DNA of 64,000 nucleotides from Glandiceps talaboti (lineage: Eukaryota; Hemichordata; Enteropneusta; Spengelidae), in contig NC_135557.1 in assembly GCF_964340395.1 (NCBI RefSeq), positions 6,338,716 through 6,402,715 on the forward strand, in the 5' to 3' direction. The translations under genes and the position numbers were made by a program. Below the pieces are notes generated by a model. The model was not told the DNA's origin, ran no database searches, and saw only the letters and a list, made by a program, of their open reading frames with translations. Positions 52,300-63,877 of this stretch are shown here, in pieces; within the stretch, counting starts at the first letter, position 1, and every line of letters starts with the position of its first letter.

Positions 52300-54330
52300 A
52301 ATGTTCTATATAAAAAAAATTTCAGTTGTCTGACTTGACTTGCGACTTGAAACTGTCGAACATTGCGACTTTCAGTTTTACCGTTAGTACTCACAAACTT
52401 TGACAGAGTACAGAGCCAAGGACGGCGATTTCGTTGAGTGTTGAAGGTGGATGCATGGGACAAACTTCTACGCAAGGTTCCACCGTTGTATCGAACTTTT
52501 ACTGTCGACGACGTCCAATATTACCCGGGTACGACATTTCTTGAGACAGCTAAATTGAAGACGGGCCTCCTTCGATGTAACCACTGAGAAAACTTCTGGA
52601 ACGTGTCATGGACTATCTCAACTCCCAGCACTTGTAGAACATTATTTAAAGACTATGTTAATTAATAGTACGTGAATACACCTAGTTATTAACATAATGC
52701 ATTCCAAATAAGACAGGTGGTTTAAGAACCGACCAATAAAAACTGTTTATCGTCACACATGGCGCTTGCACTGATATAGTAGTAATGTCATATGGTTAGA
52801 AGAAGGGGTGTTCTCCTCGCATAGTAGAAAATATTGACAAATTACAGTCGTTCAGGAGTCATTTCATGGCACCAAAATGATAAATACATTTATCTAAGCT
52901 TCTTGTTTTCCAAATCCCCCCATACCCTACCCACATCATGTGGTCTTTCCTAAAATGGACGAACCAACACCTTATGTCGTGATTTTCAAAATAACCCTTC
53001 CCACCAAAAACAGTTTTCCCCCCCCCTCCCCCGCCGGTCCCTTCCAAAGAAACGATCTATAATGACTAATATGCATTGCAAAATGAAGCTGTGACTTGTC
53101 ATTATGTTGCTGCCAATGGTTTTGAACGGCTCTTTTCACGTTTATCAACAACAACAACATCATTCATCGACTTACAGTAACCTTTGACACTTGATACACT
53201 TTCTATTGCAACCATAGACAAAAATATGAAGTCATGCCCAAAATAGTCAAATGTCAAAATAGCAAAATCGATTTTAGATAAAACGGAAGTTCAAATAATT
53301 GTATAGTCGGTATTCTAATAGAGTTTAACATTAGGTAAGCCTAATGACCACAAAATGCCATCCTCACAGACAAATAAACATATTTCCTCAACTTTTAATA
53401 TCAAAATGAGTTATTCGACATAGGAATATAGCAAAAAAACCTAATAATCTTTGTGACGAAATCCTTTCAAAGTTGACAACTAGCCTAATTTCAATTCACT
53501 TTATTATTGACATTTGAAAGTAATTATTTGTTTGGCCAGAATGTGCCACGGATTACATAAACAAGGCTTATTTCCTTTCATCACAAAAACAATACAAATT
53601 CAATGTCACAGCTTATTGTATAGAAGCAGTCATTATACAATGTCTACTCTGGTACAAATGATTAACACGATGTCACAAATTTTATGTAAATTAAGAAAGC
53701 AGTTAAACATTATCATACACCCAGTATCAATTCTAATGCAATTCGATGGAGATCACGCACATAGAACCCGGGCACAGTATCACTACCCAGCACACTTTGC
53801 TCAAGTATGGTAAGTGGCGTGCTCGTCAATATCCATTCACTCAGTGATTTGGATTTCTTGAATTCTTCACTATTTTTAAGTGTTTGCGATTCAAATATCA
53901 TTTAACTGCCAACCTATAAGATTATATGATTCAAACTAAGACCACTAACAAATGGGGTATATTATAAAACCTTTCAGACCCCGATATGGTATTTGTGGAC
54001 CTCTGTAGTACGATTTACTGGCCCTTCTAAAGTCGGACCCTTCGGTCAGCCAAACCCATATCCGGGCCGTAAAGTTTACATAATCATAATCACAACTCAT
54101 GTTAGGATAAATATCACTGATTTACACTTAAATTTCAATACAATACATTGAATATCAAGGCCAAAGTCATACCACTATTCATTTTAATTTAATACACTTA
54201 TGCTTAGCTACTGCATAAACATAGTTCCTATTCTTCCATAAGGGAACTGTAACAACATTAAAATCATAACTACGTACCAGTATGTGGACACCTATACTCT
54301 ATATGTTTGGATCCAAGTAAATGATGACGT
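52300..54330. other. No gene recognised
   Basis: AT-rich sequence with short frames only (for example plus-strand 53514-53813) and C-rich runs near 52915 and 53020. Nothing could be assigned. Confidence 0.45.
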
Positions 54331-54607
54331 CATTGGGTTATTTATGGTAATTTATAACTGAACGTGAAATCGTCAAAATTCTGAGGTATCGTAAACACCA
54401 AAACTACAAGCTATCATTAATTTATCTGCTGATCACAACATATGTCAAGGGGGGGGGGGTGTTACCGAAATGATAAATATTGAAATGTTGGTTTTATAAT
54501 CGTAATACACCGTGTTAGTAATAAACACAAATGCTAGTACTGCTGATAGAATATTAAAGTGTCACCTTGAACAAAAAGAAGTAAACTAAATGCGTCGGAT
54601 GGTTCTT

Positions 54608-54886
54608 TCAATATTGATCTAATTTCAAGAGGGTCAGGATATCGTGTGAACTCATATGTTTCCTTTGAATAATTAATGAAGTAATTGAGTTGATTATTTT
54701 CATTACAAACACTCGTGGTTTCTGTCGATTGAATTGAAAGAATGACTGAAAGATGACAAGCAAGTAGAGTTGATCGTTTGTTACGTATAAAGATAGCCGA
54801 TGTCTGTGAAATGTTATCATGGTTGGCATAGAAACAGAGAACACCTTGTTGTCTCTATATACTATTACATATAAATGTGTAAACAT
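54608..54886 (-). other. Small ORF family, unit 1 (frameshifted)
   Basis: Homologue of the ORFs at 56014-56283 and 58150-58425. The C-terminal part is present in frame (NENNQLNYFINYSKETYEF), but a one-base deletion near 54752 shifts the N-terminal half. Confidence 0.4.
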
Positions 54887-56013
54887 TTCGGGCCAGGCTC
54901 GGAATGGCCAGTGTGACTACATTTAGAGTGTGCTTCGTCCCATATTAGCGAAGAGGCATAATTTATAACGACATGGAGGGGGGGGGGGTCAAAAACGTAC
55001 CACTATGTGAACACATATAATCCCACTATCACTAAAACTTTAAATTAGCACCACTGCATGTACGACCAGCGAAGATAACACAACTCTTGTGCTATTTTGT
55101 GCTTATGAAATGAGTAAATTATCAAACGAAGAACAAACTTATTATTACAGAATGATTAAATAGAACAGTCAGCCGATAAATTATGGTTCAAATAATCTAC
55201 TATATTCTTGGAGAGAAGGTTGGACAATTCATTCACGATCACGAGTAAGCAATGTACCGTATTTCTATGTCCATCCTATGTTTCCGTTCAGTGGGATCTT
55301 TTATTTGTAAAGTTCATGTCAGCATTTGAACCCCCGTAACGATGATGATTTCGATCGTGTTTCACTCAGTAGAGTGTCATTTTCGTGGTCGTGTGTAACA
55401 GAGTTATGCCATGTGTTTACGTTCTTTTTTCATTCATTGGCACTCTTTGGGTCAATCACTGAGTCCACAAACATACACATGCAATTCATTAGGCGACCAG
55501 ATATACTCCACCAATGTCGGTTTCTCAATAATGTTAACACTTTTTCTCTACACTTAACGATGTAGTGAACCTCGACACAACTACACAGTAGAATCAAAAT
55601 AACTCTCGTACCGAGAACGCACCAGCACTCAAGAATAGTGAGACAGACCGATACATATGGTTCCCCAGTTTACACCCAAGATCGAGATGGTAACTTCTTT
55701 TCAATCCACTTCCTTTTGGCTTTTATTATCAAAACTCTTACGTTAAGAAAATGTTACCATTACGTCATTGGGCTGTTTATGATAGTTAACTTGAGGTGAA
55801 ATTGTCAAGATTCTAACGTATCGCAAAAACTAAAACGACACGCTGTCATTAATCTATTGTGATGATCACAACTTATGTCAAGGGGAGGAAATTACAGAAA
55901 TGACAAATATTTAAATGATGACTTGTGATAGTAATGCCCTCTTCGTGATAAACACAAATGCTTGCACTGCTGATAGAACATTGCGGTGTCACCTTGAACA
56001 AAAATGAGTAAAC

Positions 56014-56283
56014 TCAATGAGACGGAGGGCCATCAAATGGCTCTTTCAATATTCTTCTAATATCAAGCGGGTCAGGATATCGTTTTAACTCATATGTTTC
56101 CTTTGAATAATTAATGAAGTAATTGAGTTGATTATTCTCATTACAAACACGCATAGTTTCGCTCGATTGAATTGAAAGAATGACAAAAAATATGGCAAGC
56201 AAATAGAGTTGATCATCTGTTCCGTACAAAGACTGTTGATGTCTGTGAGATGTTATCATGGTTGGCATAGAAACAGAGAACAC
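56014..56283 (-). other. Small ORF family, unit 2 (89 codons)
   Basis: ATG to stop: a hydrophobic stretch LYLLAIFFVILSI followed by VCNENNQLNYFINYSKETYE and YPDPLDIRRILKEP. The paired unit at 58150-58425 keeps the frame with in-frame length changes and a similar C terminus. The hydrophobic segment could be a signal or membrane anchor. No known family was recognised. It could be a real short gene or exon, or a frame kept by recent duplication. Confidence 0.35.
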
Positions 56284-58149
56284 CTTGTTGTCTCAATATA
56301 CTATTACATGTACATGTGTAAATGTTTCGGGACAGGCGCGGAATGGCCAGTGTGACTTCATTTCGAGTGTGCTTTGTCCCATATTAAAGAAAAGGCATCA
56401 TTTATAACGACATGGAGGGGGGGGGGGTTCAAAAACGTACCATGTGAACACATATAATCCCACTTAAGCAATAAATTCACTAACACTTTAAATTAGTACC
56501 ACTGCATGTACGAGCAGCGAAGATAACACAACCATTGTGCTATTCTGTGCTTATGAAATGAGTAAATTATCAAATAAAGAACAAACTTATTATTACATAA
56601 TGATTAAACAGAACAGTCAGCCGATAAATTATGGTTCAAATAATCTACTATATTCTTGGAGAGAAGGTTCAATTGAATTGAAGAATGACAAACAATTTGG
56701 CAAGCAAATATAGTTGATCATCTGTACCGTACAAAGACTGCTGATGTCTGTGAGATGTTATCATGGTTGGCATAAAAACAAAGAACACCTTGTTTTCTCT
56801 ATATACTATTACAGATAAATGTGTAAATGTTTCGGGACAGGCTCAGAATGGCCAGTGAGACTACATTTAGAGTGTGCTTCTTCCAATATTGGCGAAAAGG
56901 TATAATTTATAATGGCATAGAGGGGGGGGGGGGTTCAAAAACGTACCACTATGTGAACACATATAATCCCACATAAGCAATAACTTCACTAAAACTTTAA
57001 AATATCACCACTGCATGTACGACCAGCGAAGATAACACAATCCTAGTGAAATTTTGTGCTCATGAAACGAATAAATTATCAAACGAATAACAAACTTTTT
57101 GTTACATAATGATTAAACAGAACAGTCAGCTGATCACTTATGGTTCAAATAGTCTACTATATAGGCTTGTACCGTATTTCTATGTCCATCCCATGTGTCC
57201 GTTCCGTGGGATCTTTTTGGTTAAAGTTCACGTCGGCATTTGAACTTCCTTAACGGTGATGATTTCGATCGTGTGTTACTCAGTAGAGTGTCATTTTTGG
57301 TCGTATTTCTAATGTTGAAATGTTTAGTCTATGTTCGAATCTGTCTGAAAGAGTTATGCTATGTTTTTACGTTCTTTTTTACATTCGTCGGCATACTGTG
57401 GAACAATCACTGAGTCCACAAATGTACATATGTAACTTATTAGGCGTGTCAGTTTCCATACCCAAAATCTTTTGAGCCATCTAATAATACTTTGTCGTAC
57501 AGATATCATCGTAAAAGTCCGGTTGTATATCTAAAGTCGTTTGTGAGACTCTGATAAAGATATGAGGATCCCAACAAAATATATAAGTTGCGATGATGTA
57601 GGACCAGAACTTAACATAGTGTATAATGGCATTAATGATGGTTGTTCGAGCAGATATACTCCACCAATCGGATTCTCACCAATGTTGATACTCTTTTCTC
57701 TACACTTAATGATGTAATAAACGTCGACACAACTACACAGTAGAATAAAAAAAAAACCTCGTACCGAGAACACACCAGCACTTAAGAAAAGCTAGACAGA
57801 CCGATATGTATGGTTCTCCAGTTTACACCCAAGATCGTGATGGTAACTTCTTTTCAATCCACTTCCTTTTGCTTTTATTATCAAAACTCTGAAGTTAAGA
57901 AAATGTTTCCATTACGTCATTGGGCTGTTTATGATAGTTAACTTGAGGTGAAATCGTCAAAATTCTAACGTATCGTAAAAACTAAAACGACATGCTGTCA
58001 TTAATCTATTGTGGTGATCACAACTTATGTCAAGGGGAGGAAATTACAGAAAATGACAAATATTCAAATGATGACCTGTGACAGTAAACACAAACGCATG
58101 TACTGCTGATAGAACATTGTGGTGTCACCTTGAACAAAAAACAGTAAAC

Positions 58150-58425
58150 TCATTTAGAAGGAAAATCATTAGATGGCTCTTTCAATATTGATTTAATTTC
58201 AGGAGGGTCAGGATATCGTGTGAACTCATATGTTTCCTTTGAATAATTAATGAAGTACTTTAGTTGATTATTCTCATTACAAACACTCATAGTTTCGCTC
58301 GATTGAATTGAAAGAATGACTGAAAATATGGCAAGCAAGTAGAGTTGATCGTCTGGTACGTACAAAAACAGCTGATGTGTGTGTTTCTGAAATGTTATCA
58401 TGGTTGGCATAGAAACAGAGAACAC
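58150..58425 (-). other. Small ORF family, unit 4 (91 codons)
   Basis: Same organisation as the unit at 56014-56283: LYLLAIFSVILSI, then VCNENNQLKYFINYSKETYE and a YPDPPEIKSILKEP end. The difference of two codons between the two ORFs lies in the segment before the hydrophobic stretch and preserves the frame. Confidence 0.35.
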
Positions 58426-58899
58426 CTTGTTGTCTCTATATGCTATTACATATCAATGTGTAAATGTTTCAAGACAGGCTCTGAATAACAGGGTGAATAC
58501 ATTCAGAGTGTCCTTCGTCCATATTAGGGGACAAGGCATAATTTATAATGACACGGGGGGGGGGGGTGTCAAAACGTACAGGTATGTGAACACATATAAT
58601 CCCACTTCAGCAATAACTTCACTAAAACTTTAAAATATGCCAGTGCATGTACGTGCAGCGAAAATAACAATCCTTGTGTAATGTTGTGCTATGAAATGAG
58701 TAAATTATCAAACAAATAACAAACTTATTGTTACAGAATGATTGAATGGAATAGTCAGCTGATCAATTATGGTTCAAATAGTCTACTATAGTTTTGGAAA
58801 GAAATTTAAATTGAACTATTCGTTCACAATCACGAGTAAGCAGAGTAAGCAATGTACCGTATATCTATGTCCATCCTATGTTTACACTCCGTGGGATAT

Positions 58900-59745
58900 T
58901 TTGTCTGTATAGTTCATGTTTCTTTTCAATCATCTTTACAAGTATTATTGACGAACAGAAGTATACACAGACATTATTTTGGTGCTCTTATTACTTTTAC
59001 TGAATGGCAGCCATATTTGTAATTTAAAAAACCGCTTTATCATTCAGTAACTCAAAAACGTCGACATAGACACTATTTAAGTACTTAATCCAATATTTAA
59101 TACTAACCCACTATATAACAACGTTTAACCCAACATGTAGTACTATCCCAATATGTAGTACTAACCCACTACGTACATATTGGGTTGATTATTACATGAG
59201 GTGATGTAACGACCTCCATGCCTTGTTATAGGTGTTCCCCACGCAACGTTTCCTAGGCATGTAACTTGGAGGGGGAGGGGTCTAGTGATAAAAGTCAGAA
59301 TTGATCGGAAGCAGGACTTTCATGACGCTTATTTGTGCGTTAGTTCCTCAACGTCTTTATCTGCTCTCGCTATAAAATGTTACGTTTCCCGCCACGTTCT
59401 AGTCAAACTTCGATTGGAACACAGAATAAGTAGATAAAATCATCCCAAAAAAATCTAGATTGGCAGATCTCGACGGCATGGCAGACATTTTATGCTGTGT
59501 TCTTCGCCTAGACAATACAAGATAAATTCCTGTGATCTCTACACTGTTTCACTATCAATACAAATTGAACGCATTTTAACGAAATTTTGTTAGTAAAGTG
59601 TAGAATCACGAAACGTTTATTGAAAAAAATGAAAACACTTTGCCATTCTTTTCAACGATATGAAATATGTATTGGACTGTTTACATGTTGTAACAAAGAG
59701 AGGGAGGGACAGAGACAGAGACAGAGAGACATCTTAGATAGATAC

Positions 59746-59784
<39 letters not shown>

Positions 59785-60604
59785 GCGACAGGCAGAAACT
59801 GAGATAGGGTGAGAGATAAATGCATACACAGATACATACTCATGACAATCACTTTCCTCAGTACATGCAGCTTAAAATTTCTCAGATGTACTTGGTAAAT
59901 GGTTTTAATTTGATTAATATCATGACCAAAGTGTTTCCATTGCCCCCCCCCCCCCATTCCTGTTTCAGATCATCATATTTTCAAGTTCATACCCCCTCGA
60001 AATCCACTTATTTCGCCCCCCCCCACCCCCATTTTTTGTCCTGAGCCACCTCCGCCATAAATTCTGTTTGTATACGTATGCATTCACTGATGACATAGCT
60101 GATGACATTGACTCGGTAATATGCACACTAAAACGTCAATTCTTTCTAATTTCTTTCCCAACGTTGCCGCTTATAGCCTACCTAAATATACTTTCCATTG
60201 TAAGCCATACATACTTGTTCGCCATCCTCTTGTCGTTTCATTGTACAGCATTGAATTGTATATTAAAAGTTAATTAGTCAATTTAGTTTGATAGAAGTGT
60301 AAAACGAGAATTGATAATTTGTAGGTAGACGGTACTGTGAATGCTTTATCTGTAGAGAGCGCCCTCTAAAGGTACATTGGCCTAATTACGAATTTCATTT
60401 AGTATATAAAAATCATTTCGTCAGGCAAATTGGGGACTCACTGGATGCTATAACTTTGGGGAAAGAGTACTCGCCTGGAGCACACGGTAATCTTGCAATA
60501 TCTCTGCTCTCAATGACCCGCCAAGCTGTACTGGCAATCCCGTCCGTCTGGTTCGATAAAGATGTTGTTTGTACGAATTGTGAGAAATATAGGAAGGAAC
60601 AAGT
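58900..60604. other. Non-coding, with (GACA)n microsatellite and C runs
   Basis: A GACA/CAGA repeat lies at about 59700-59786, and C runs at 59942 and 60015. A GCGCCCTCT block is near 60359. No gene was recognised. Confidence 0.55.
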
Positions 60605-62504
60605 AGATGCTATGTGATTGCGTAACTATATAAAGTACCGATAGATGTGAGTGTAGTAGTATAGCAAGCAACGATCACATAGATGCTATGTGATTGCGTA
60701 ACTATAGCAAGTACCGATAGATGTGAGTGTAGTAGTATAGCAAGCAACGATCACATAGATGCTATGTGATTGCGTAACTATATAAAGTACCGATAGATGT
60801 GAGTGTAGTAGTATAGCAAGCAACGATCACATAGATGCTATGTGATTGCGTAACTATAGCAAGTAACGATAGATGTGAGTGTAGTAGTATAACAAGAAAC
60901 TATCACATAGATGCTATGTGATTGCGTAACTATAGCAAGTAACGATAGATGTGAGTGTAGTAGTATAACAAGAAACGATCACATAGATGCTATGTGATTG
61001 CGTAACTATAGCAAGTACCGATAGATGTGAGTGTAGTAGTATAACAAGAAACGATCACATAGATGCTATGTGATTGCGTAACTATAGCAAGTAACGATAG
61101 ATGTGAGTGTAGTAGTATAACAAGAAACTATCACATAGATGCTATGTGATTGCGTAACTATAGCAAGTAACGATAGATGTGAGTGTAGTAGTATAACAAG
61201 AAACGATCACATAGATGCTATGTGATTGCGTAACTATAGCAAGTACCGATAGATGTGAGTGTAGTAGTATAGCAAGCAACGATCACATAGATGCTATGTG
61301 ATTGCGTAACTATATAAAGTACCGATAGATGTGAGTGTAGTAGTATAGCCAGCAACGATCACATAGATGCTATGTGATTGCGTAACTATAGCAAGTAACG
61401 ATAGATGTGAGTGTAGTAGTATAACAAGAAACTATCACATAGATGCTATGTGATTGCGTAACTATAGCAAGTAACGATAGATGTGAGTGTAGTAGTATAA
61501 CAAGAAACGATCACATAGATGCTATGTGATTGCGTAACTATAGCAAGTACCGATAGATGTGAGTGTAGTAGTATAGCAAGCAACGATCACATAGATGCTA
61601 TGTGATTGCGTAACTATAGCAAGTACCGATAGATGTGAGTGTAGTAGTATAGCAAGCAACGATCACATAGATGCTATGTGATTGCGTAACTATAGCAAGT
61701 AACGATAGATGTGAGTGTAGTAGTATAACAAGAAACGATCACATAGATGCTATGTGATTGCGTAACTATAGCAAGTACCGATTGATGTGAGTGTAGTAGT
61801 ATAACAAGAAACTATCACATAGATGCTATGTGATTGCGTAACTATAGCAAGTACCGATAGATGTGAGTGTAGTAGTATAACAAGAAACGATCACATAGAT
61901 GCTATGTGATTGCGTAACTATAGCAAGTACCGATTGATGTGAGTGTAGTAGTATAACAAGAAACTATCACATATATGCTATGTGATTGCGTAACTATAGC
62001 AAGTACCGATAGATGTGAGTGTAGTAGTATAGCAAGCAACGATCACATAGATGCTATGTGATTGCGTAACTATAGCAAGTAACGATAGATGTGAGTGTAG
62101 TAGTATAACAAGAAACTATCACATAGATGCTATGTGCTTGCGTAACTATAGCAAGTAACGATAGATGTGAGTGTAGTAGTATAACAAGAAACGATCACAT
62201 AGATGCTATGTGATTGCGTAACTATAGCAAGTACCGAGAGATGTGAGTGTAGTAGTATAACAAGAAACGATCACATAGATGCTATGTGATTGCGTAACTA
62301 TAGCAAGTAACGATAGATGTGAGTGTAGTAGTATAACAAGAAACTATCACATAGATGCTATGTGATTGCGTAACTATAGCAAGTACCGATAGATGTGAGT
62401 GTAGTAGTATAACAAGAAACGATCACATAGATGCTATGTGATTGCGTAACTATAGCAAGTACCGATAGATGTGAGTGTAGTAGTATAACAAGAAACTATC
62501 ACAT
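60605..62504. repeat. 76-bp tandem repeat, exactly 25 units
   Basis: The unit starts AGATGCTATGTGATTGCG, and the array spans 1900 bases without length change. Each unit contains ATCACATAG-ATG-CTATGTGAT, a perfect 9-bp inverted repeat. Within a unit the half CTATAGCAAGTACCGATAG resembles the half GTATAGCAAGCAACGATC, so the unit looks like an older internal duplication. Variants fall into an AGCAAGCAAC class and an AACAAGAAAC class, the latter split by G/T. The borders (60591-60604 and 62530-62556) show diverged half units without the left palindrome arm. Confidence 0.98.
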
Positions 62505-63145
62505 AGATGCTATGTGATTTGCTGTAGTATAGCAAGGAACGAGTAGATGCTCTGTGATTGGATACAGATATAGTTCGATTTGGACCACAATTACTTGTTA
62601 AGCTAACATTCTACTCTAGGATGGTCGTCATACAAAACAATGGCGTTGTTAGGTATCTACGAACATTTTTAAGAAAAATGTGTTTGAACTGAAATACGAT
62701 ACACCCGCGACGGTATTTTTTTCAACATTCATTATTACCTAATAATGCCAATATTTTGTTATATGACCATCCTTGAATATAATGTTATTAGCCCACAGGT
62801 GACTGTGACTTGAACTCCTGGGGATATAGTTATTTACTGGTTGAATGGACAATCGAGAATACGTTCTCCTAGTGAATAAACAGCCCGCATGTGGACTCGA
62901 GTGTGAAAAAAAAAAGTTCGAGAGCTCGTGTAGAGCGATAGCTAGGACGAGACTTCGTATTTGCCCCGACACCAGGAGGGAAATATGCTTGGAACTTGAA
63001 ATAGCGACTCACAATATAAGGCTACACAAGTAGAGATGAATAATTGAGGAACAAATGACCGATGTACACTTCCTGGTTTGTAATTTGGTGATAATAAACG
63101 TTTCCACTTAACATTGGTGTCCGATAAGTCTGTATTCTTCCATGC

Positions 63146-63400
63146 ATGTACATTCGTCAGCAAAGTCAAGACGTTATCAGTGCAAATAAATTGGGACTCC
63201 TTAACAAACGATCAGAACTGATTTCAAAGTGCCGCCATGAAAACAAATACATTCTTTCATTCCACCATGTCAAACCTCAACGCGCATCACATCCGGGTAC
63301 CAGTTCTTCTGCGAGTTCGAATTCCATCACTTGAATTTCCGTTAAAATTTAGTCGTCCGAAGATCGCATTCAAGCATGAAACTCTGAGTAACGGCTCCGT
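63146..63400 (+). pseudogene. Penelope-like element, copy 3, last part only
   Basis: The frame reads L-N-K-R-S-E-L-I-S-K-C-R-H-E-N-K-Y, matching the C terminus of PLE copy 1 (LNKRTELISKCRHENKF), then diverges and stops at 63332. The UTR after the stop is short and leads directly into a hammerhead-like fold at 63353-63394, so it belongs to a different subfamily from copies 1 and 2. Confidence 0.75.
63353..63394 (+). ncRNA. Divergent hammerhead-like fold after PLE copy 3
   Basis: CCGAAGA (63357-63363, in place of CTGATGA), weakened stem II, GAAA 63378-63381, stem III ACT/AGT with loop CTG, and a GUA triplet ending at 63390. Stem I pairs TCGT 63353-63356 with ACGG 63391-63394 (one G-U pair), although both strands differ from the other copies. 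The U4 to C change should harm activity. Confidence 0.6.
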
Positions 63401-63507
63401 ACCATAACTTGTGTATTTTGTGTAAATACAGCTCTACTTCGCAGTATTGAGCGCTTTTCCTTCAGTTTATGACATACCTCTTATACTGAATTAGTATATA
63501 TATATAT

Positions 63508-63574
63508 GTGTCTGATGATCGCAATATGCGTGAAACTCCGAGTTACACCCAAGAAAGAGTTCCAGTACTACCAA

Positions 63575-63578
<4 letters not shown>
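63508..63578 (+). ncRNA. Solo hammerhead plus PLE tail between TA tracts
   Basis: Identical over 71 bases to PLE copy 1 7418-7488: GTGT/ACAC stem I (63508-63511, 63545-63548), CTGATGA 63512-63518, GAAA 63532-63535. It begins exactly at the base of stem I, directly after a TA tract, and is followed by the shared tail and another TA tract. Confidence 0.85.

Positions 63579-63623
<45 letters not shown>
63579..63623. repeat. (TA)n tract
   Basis: About 22 TA units after the solo hammerhead/tail. Confidence 0.97.
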
Positions 63624-63626
<3 letters not shown>

Positions 63627-63683
63627 GACTGGATGTAGATAAAACCACATAAAAGTGCTCAATACGGGTAGTAGAGCGAATTA

Positions 63684-63794
63684 TATACAGGTATTGAAAA
63701 TTTGAACCAAATTATATGCTATAGACCCTACAGAACTGTTTCGTGAGGTGCGTATTCCTCACTCATCAGATGATTTGGTTCAAATTTTCAATAC

Positions 63795-63801
<7 letters not shown>
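63684..63801 (-). ncRNA. Second hammerhead-type fold inside a 29-bp perfect inverted repeat
   Basis: On the minus strand: CTGATGA 63769-63763, stem II GTGAGG/CCTCAC (63762-63757 with 63748-63743), GAAA 63742-63739, stem III ACAG/CTGT with loop TT, and a GUA triplet ending at 63729. The outer stem is formed by the 29-bp inverted repeat 63684-63712 and 63773-63801. The pairs next to the core in stem I are poor (only U-G then mismatch). This is the second PLE-type terminal hammerhead family in the window. Confidence 0.7.

Positions 63802-63875
<74 letters not shown>
63798..63875. repeat. (TA)n tract
   Basis: About 38 TA units bordering the minus-strand hammerhead unit. Confidence 0.97.

Positions 63876-63877
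<2 letters not shown>

Larger units (their letters stand above)
54331..58900. repeat. Large tandem duplication, unit about 1.4 kb, with one truncated unit
   Basis: Landmarks recur in order. A is TTGGG(T/C)..TTTATG and following (54331, 55765, 57916). E is a small minus-strand ORF. B is CATGGAGGGGGGG (54972, 56414, 56920, 58553). C is GATGATTTCGATCGTGT (55343, 57258). D is CACAACTACACAGTAGAAT (55577, 57727). Spacing A-A is about 1434 and then about 2151, because an extra partial unit starting inside E (about 56668) is present. G runs differ in length between units. Confidence 0.88.

Noticed and set aside
60605-62504. 76-bp satellite as a hammerhead-bearing satellite
   Set aside because: Some units contain GAAAC followed by a strong hairpin and a GUA, and a CCGATAGA upstream, but the CUGANGA core has an extra base, stem II does not pair well, and a third of units read GCAAC instead of GAAAC. 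Without core conservation I do not call a ribozyme.
60605-62504. CRISPR-like array
   Set aside because: Units are contiguous with no unique spacers, and the context is eukaryotic.
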